Origin: G963663615 sp963663615
GTDB lineage: Bacteria > Bacteroidota > Ignavibacteria > Ignavibacteriales > Melioribacteraceae
Length of the DNA stretch: 64,000 nt
NCBI GenBank assembly: GCA_963663615.1
Contig: OY760517.1
Span: 620,001 to 684,000, forward strand
Reading direction: 5' to 3'
Under the pieces are notes generated by a model. That model saw only the letters and a list, made by a program, of their open reading frames with translations. It searched no databases and was not told where the DNA came from. Below are positions 61,728-64,000 of this stretch, in pieces (the stretch's first letter is position 1; the number at the start of each line of letters is the position of its first letter). Both the position numbers and the translations under genes were made by a program.

Positions 61728-62573
61728 GTGGTTGTAATAAGTATAATAAATATGAAAGGTGGTGTTGGTAAGACTACTCTTGCGACTAATATTTGCGATT
61801 GCATCTCAAGGAGGGAAAATAAAAAGGTATTACTTGTTGACATTGATCCACAATTTAACTCAACACAATGCTTATTTAGAGGTGATGATTACATGTCATA
61901 CCTAAAGGAAGAAAAAGATACAATAACAAGTATATTTGATAATAGTGTGAAGATAAGAACTAGTACGATAAATGGATATAACAGGCAAGAAGTCCCACAA
62001 CTTGATAGAATTAAACCTTATGAATTTAAGGATGGATTTTACTTAATTCCAGGTAATTTAGCACTCTATAAATTGGACTTTGCAGCTGGATCTGGAAAGG
62101 AAAATAAATTAAAAATTTTTCTGAATCTTTCGACACAAATTTTTAACTGGGATTATGTTTTTATTGATACACCACCAACTCCATCAGTTTGGATGACTAG
62201 TGCTTTAATAGCTAGTGACTATTATTTAATTCCAGTAAAACCTGATCCAATTTCCTTCGTTGGAATTGATTTGTTAGAAAATATAATTGCAGAAAAGAAA
62301 GAAAATTATGATCTTAATATCAAATGTTTAGGTTTAATTTTTAATATGGTCGAAAGACATGATTCAATTGTATATAGAAATGCTTTAGATAGTGTGAATG
62401 AAGGGAAATTGTCAAAATATAAATTTAGAAAATATCTGCCTAAGAGATCAGTCATCCCTCAATCTCAACTTAATCAACAATTTATTCTAGATTGCAAAGA
62501 TTCTGAGTCTCGAGCTGCATTAACAAGCATTGTATCAGAAATAATAGAGAGAATTAATAAAAATGAATACTGA
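61728..62573 (+). CDS. ParA-like ATPase
   Basis: The start is GTG 61,728. The deviant Walker A KGGVGKTT (residues 10-17), DIDPQFNSTQCL (Walker A') and FIDTPPTPSVW (Walker B) identify a ParA/Soj family ATPase. Such proteins segregate plasmids or position cargo, and relatives occur in defence systems. No ParB or centromere-like repeat is visible. It overlaps the next gene by 11 bases, so the three genes are one unit. Confidence 0.85.
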   Translation: MVVISIINMKGGVGKTTLATNICDCISRRENKKVLLVDIDPQFNSTQCLFRGDDYMSYLKEEKDTITSIFDNSVKIRTSTINGYNRQEVPQLDRIKPYEFKDGFYLIPGNLALYKLDFAAGSGKENKLKIFLNLSTQIFNWDYVFIDTPPTPSVWMTSALIASDYYLIPVKPDPISFVGIDLLENIIAEKKENYDLNIKCLGLIFNMVERHDSIVYRNALDSVNEGKLSKYKFRKYLPKRSVIPQSQLNQQFILDCKDSESRAALTSIVSEIIERINKNEY

Positions 62574-63057
62574 TAGAAGTAGAATTGTAAAAATCGCAAA
62601 TTGGTTGGAAGAATTTTCGTGGTTGCTTGAAAGAAGTGAAATTAAAAACATTAAGGAGACAATACAAACTCTTCGTAAAGATGAATTATACGAACAGAAC
62701 GATTTAAATAATGGATTTACTAAATATATTTACTCTAATCCAAATAAGCACTTCCTTGTTGGTGTTCTACCTTCATTACTACAGGACAAGACCTTATTTA
62801 AGAGTAATCAAGAATTACTTGATTTTGCTGAACAAGTACTAAAATTGAGTATTAAAAGAGCTGGAAAGAGATCAAGAATAGAACATATTGGATTCATCAT
62901 TTGCGAAATTGCTAATCTAAGTGATGTTCAATTAGAACAGAAAGTCCAAAAATTATCAATAATAGCAGGCGATGAAGTCAAGCTAAAAAAGGTCAAGTCT
63001 GCAAAAAATCGTCCAAATTTTTCTTGGAATGAGACAATACGAATGTTAGGTGAGTAA
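62563..63057 (+). CDS. Uncharacterised protein coupled to the ParA-like ATPase
   Basis: A 164-residue helical protein with no recognised motif. It starts inside the ATPase gene and ends with its last base in the next ATG (TAATG at 63,055-63,059). Tight coupling suggests a complex with the ATPase. Confidence 0.7.
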   Translation: MNTDRSRIVKIANWLEEFSWLLERSEIKNIKETIQTLRKDELYEQNDLNNGFTKYIYSNPNKHFLVGVLPSLLQDKTLFKSNQELLDFAEQVLKLSIKRAGKRSRIEHIGFIICEIANLSDVQLEQKVQKLSIIAGDEVKLKKVKSAKNRPNFSWNETIRMLGE

Positions 63058-63767
63058 TGTCTCGAGTGATAAAAAAAGATTTTCAAGCTTTACTCGAATA
63101 TATTGAAAACTATAAGTTAGAGCAGATTTTAACAGATGAGTCAAAGAATGTTATTTCACAGTATCATAAAAAGTACTTCGCTTACCTTGTACTTCTTGGT
63201 GAATTGAAGTATAATTTAGAAGATTATAGTCTTAATGGTTTAGGTGGTAAGCCGTTTCAATACATACAAGAATCATGCTCCGATATAGGTATCGCCTATT
63301 TTAATTTATTAAATGGGAACTATAAATCTGCTAAATTTTTATTGAGAAGTTCAATTGAAACATTCCTTAAAGGTTTTAATAATGATGAATATGAAGGAAT
63401 ATTTGAAGAGAAGAGTGTCTATGTGATTTTTGAAGAGACAAAATCACTCCCCTTTTTCAATGATTCATCAAATGCAGAATTATTATCAACAATACATGAT
63501 ATCTATAAAAGGCTCTGTGAGACTGTACATACTGCATTCGAAGCTAGCATGGAAAATTTATCAGCATTGAACATGTTCCCAAAATTTGATTTTAATGAAG
63601 CAAGAATAGTTACTGATTTTGCCCTACAATTATGTGGGTGTTATATTACTCTGATATGTTTGAAATTCAATAAATTCTATCATAAAATACATTACGAAAA
63701 TAGAGATGTAATTATTTTAGGTATAAATAAAAATGTTAGGAAGCGAATCAATAATATAGTGGATTAA
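63057..63767 (+). CDS. Uncharacterised, HEPN-like protein
   Basis: The 236 residues are mostly helical. KRLCETVH (about residue 153-160) fits the R-x(4-6)-H motif of HEPN RNases, and LLRSSIETFLKGF earlier fits the helical partner segment, so a HEPN-type toxin or binding domain is possible. This is inference from motif and helix pattern. It is the third gene of the ParA-like unit. Confidence 0.6.
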   Translation: MSRVIKKDFQALLEYIENYKLEQILTDESKNVISQYHKKYFAYLVLLGELKYNLEDYSLNGLGGKPFQYIQESCSDIGIAYFNLLNGNYKSAKFLLRSSIETFLKGFNNDEYEGIFEEKSVYVIFEETKSLPFFNDSSNAELLSTIHDIYKRLCETVHTAFEASMENLSALNMFPKFDFNEARIVTDFALQLCGCYITLICLKFNKFYHKIHYENRDVIILGINKNVRKRINNIVD

Positions 63768-63873
63768 AAGAGAATAATAATATGTTTCCTAAAAACGACA
63801 GACCCTAATCTACATAAATTTGACTTCCTAGTGGTTTCAAGAATTCACCCAAATAATAAAACCAGGCAAAAAG

Positions 63874-63896
63874 TCCTTCTCCTCATAGGAGAAGGA
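63874..63896. repeat. Palindrome in the intergenic repeat at the window end
   Basis: TCCTTCTCCT and AGGAGAAGGA form perfect 10-bp arms with a CAT loop, in a segment GGATTTAGGATGAGG seen in many bacterial intergenic repeats. The remaining bases 63,768-64,000 hold no gene I can support. Confidence 0.6.
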
Positions 63897-64000
63897 TTTA
63901 GGATGAGGTCTATTAACATAAATTACTAACACCAGCATAAATCAAAAATCCCCCAAACCAAAAATTCTATCCTCTCTCCCATTAATAGAGACTTTTCTCC

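Overview
The window looks like a chromosome segment of a Bacteroidota/Chlorobi-group bacterium, most likely of the Ignavibacteria type. Three secreted proteins end in a type IX secretion (T9SS) sorting domain with the NPFNPST signature typical of that group. Promoters of the TAnnTTTG kind (TATATTTG) sit before a tRNA gene and a toxin gene. The DNA is AT-rich. The taxonomic call is inference from these signatures; no 16S or other marker gene is present.

Bases 1 to about 30,991 are most of a transposable (Mu-like) prophage whose left end lies before the window. It starts with a rightward early block (1-6358): a DUF2786-type protein, a DDE transposase, a GemA-like protein, DUF3164, small proteins and a MuF-type minor head protein. 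A leftward immunity block follows (6364-9094): an HTH plus ImmA/IrrE metallopeptidase regulator with an inverted-repeat operator, a small basic protein and a lipoprotein. After a small accessory patch (9277-10014), the head module runs leftward (10,015-15,395): virion morphogenesis protein, DUF935 portal, Mu gp28-type terminase, small terminase, a membrane protein, and gp37- and gp36-like proteins. Capsid, lysis and tail genes then run rightward (15,651-30,915): scaffold, major capsid, holin, tail tube, a tail assembly chaperone with a probable -1 frameshift, tape measure, a 1,373-residue tail-tip protein, LamG-type tail protein, Dam methylase and endolysin. No tail sheath gene is visible, so the particle is probably a siphovirus that replicates by transposition. 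A candidate right terminus lies near 30,991.

From 31,126 on, the DNA looks like host chromosome. A leftward cluster (32,364-39,609) holds a T9SS-secreted protein, a PqqD-like protein, an ATP-grasp ligase, a PLP fold-III decarboxylase, a urea-transporter/M23-peptidase fusion, a TPR protein and an outer-membrane protein; it may be an undescribed peptide or cell-surface modification pathway. Next come tRNA-Lys and three tandem tRNA-Lys-like repeats (39,897-40,530), a dispersed non-coding repeat family (40,535-41,000 and 54,490-55,190), a beta-propeller-like lipoprotein, a large T9SS protein, a glycosyltransferase with a small phosphatase, two hybrid-length PAS histidine kinases, a secreted C1 peptidase with an altered active site, and two CxxCH proteins.

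The last 7 kb (57,657-63,767) holds a DUF4328 membrane protein, a beta-lactamase-like hydrolase, VOC and GyrI-like proteins, a HigBA toxin-antitoxin pair between direct repeats, and a tightly overlapping ParA-like ATPase / unknown / HEPN-like three-gene operon that is a candidate defence or plasmid-type maintenance system.
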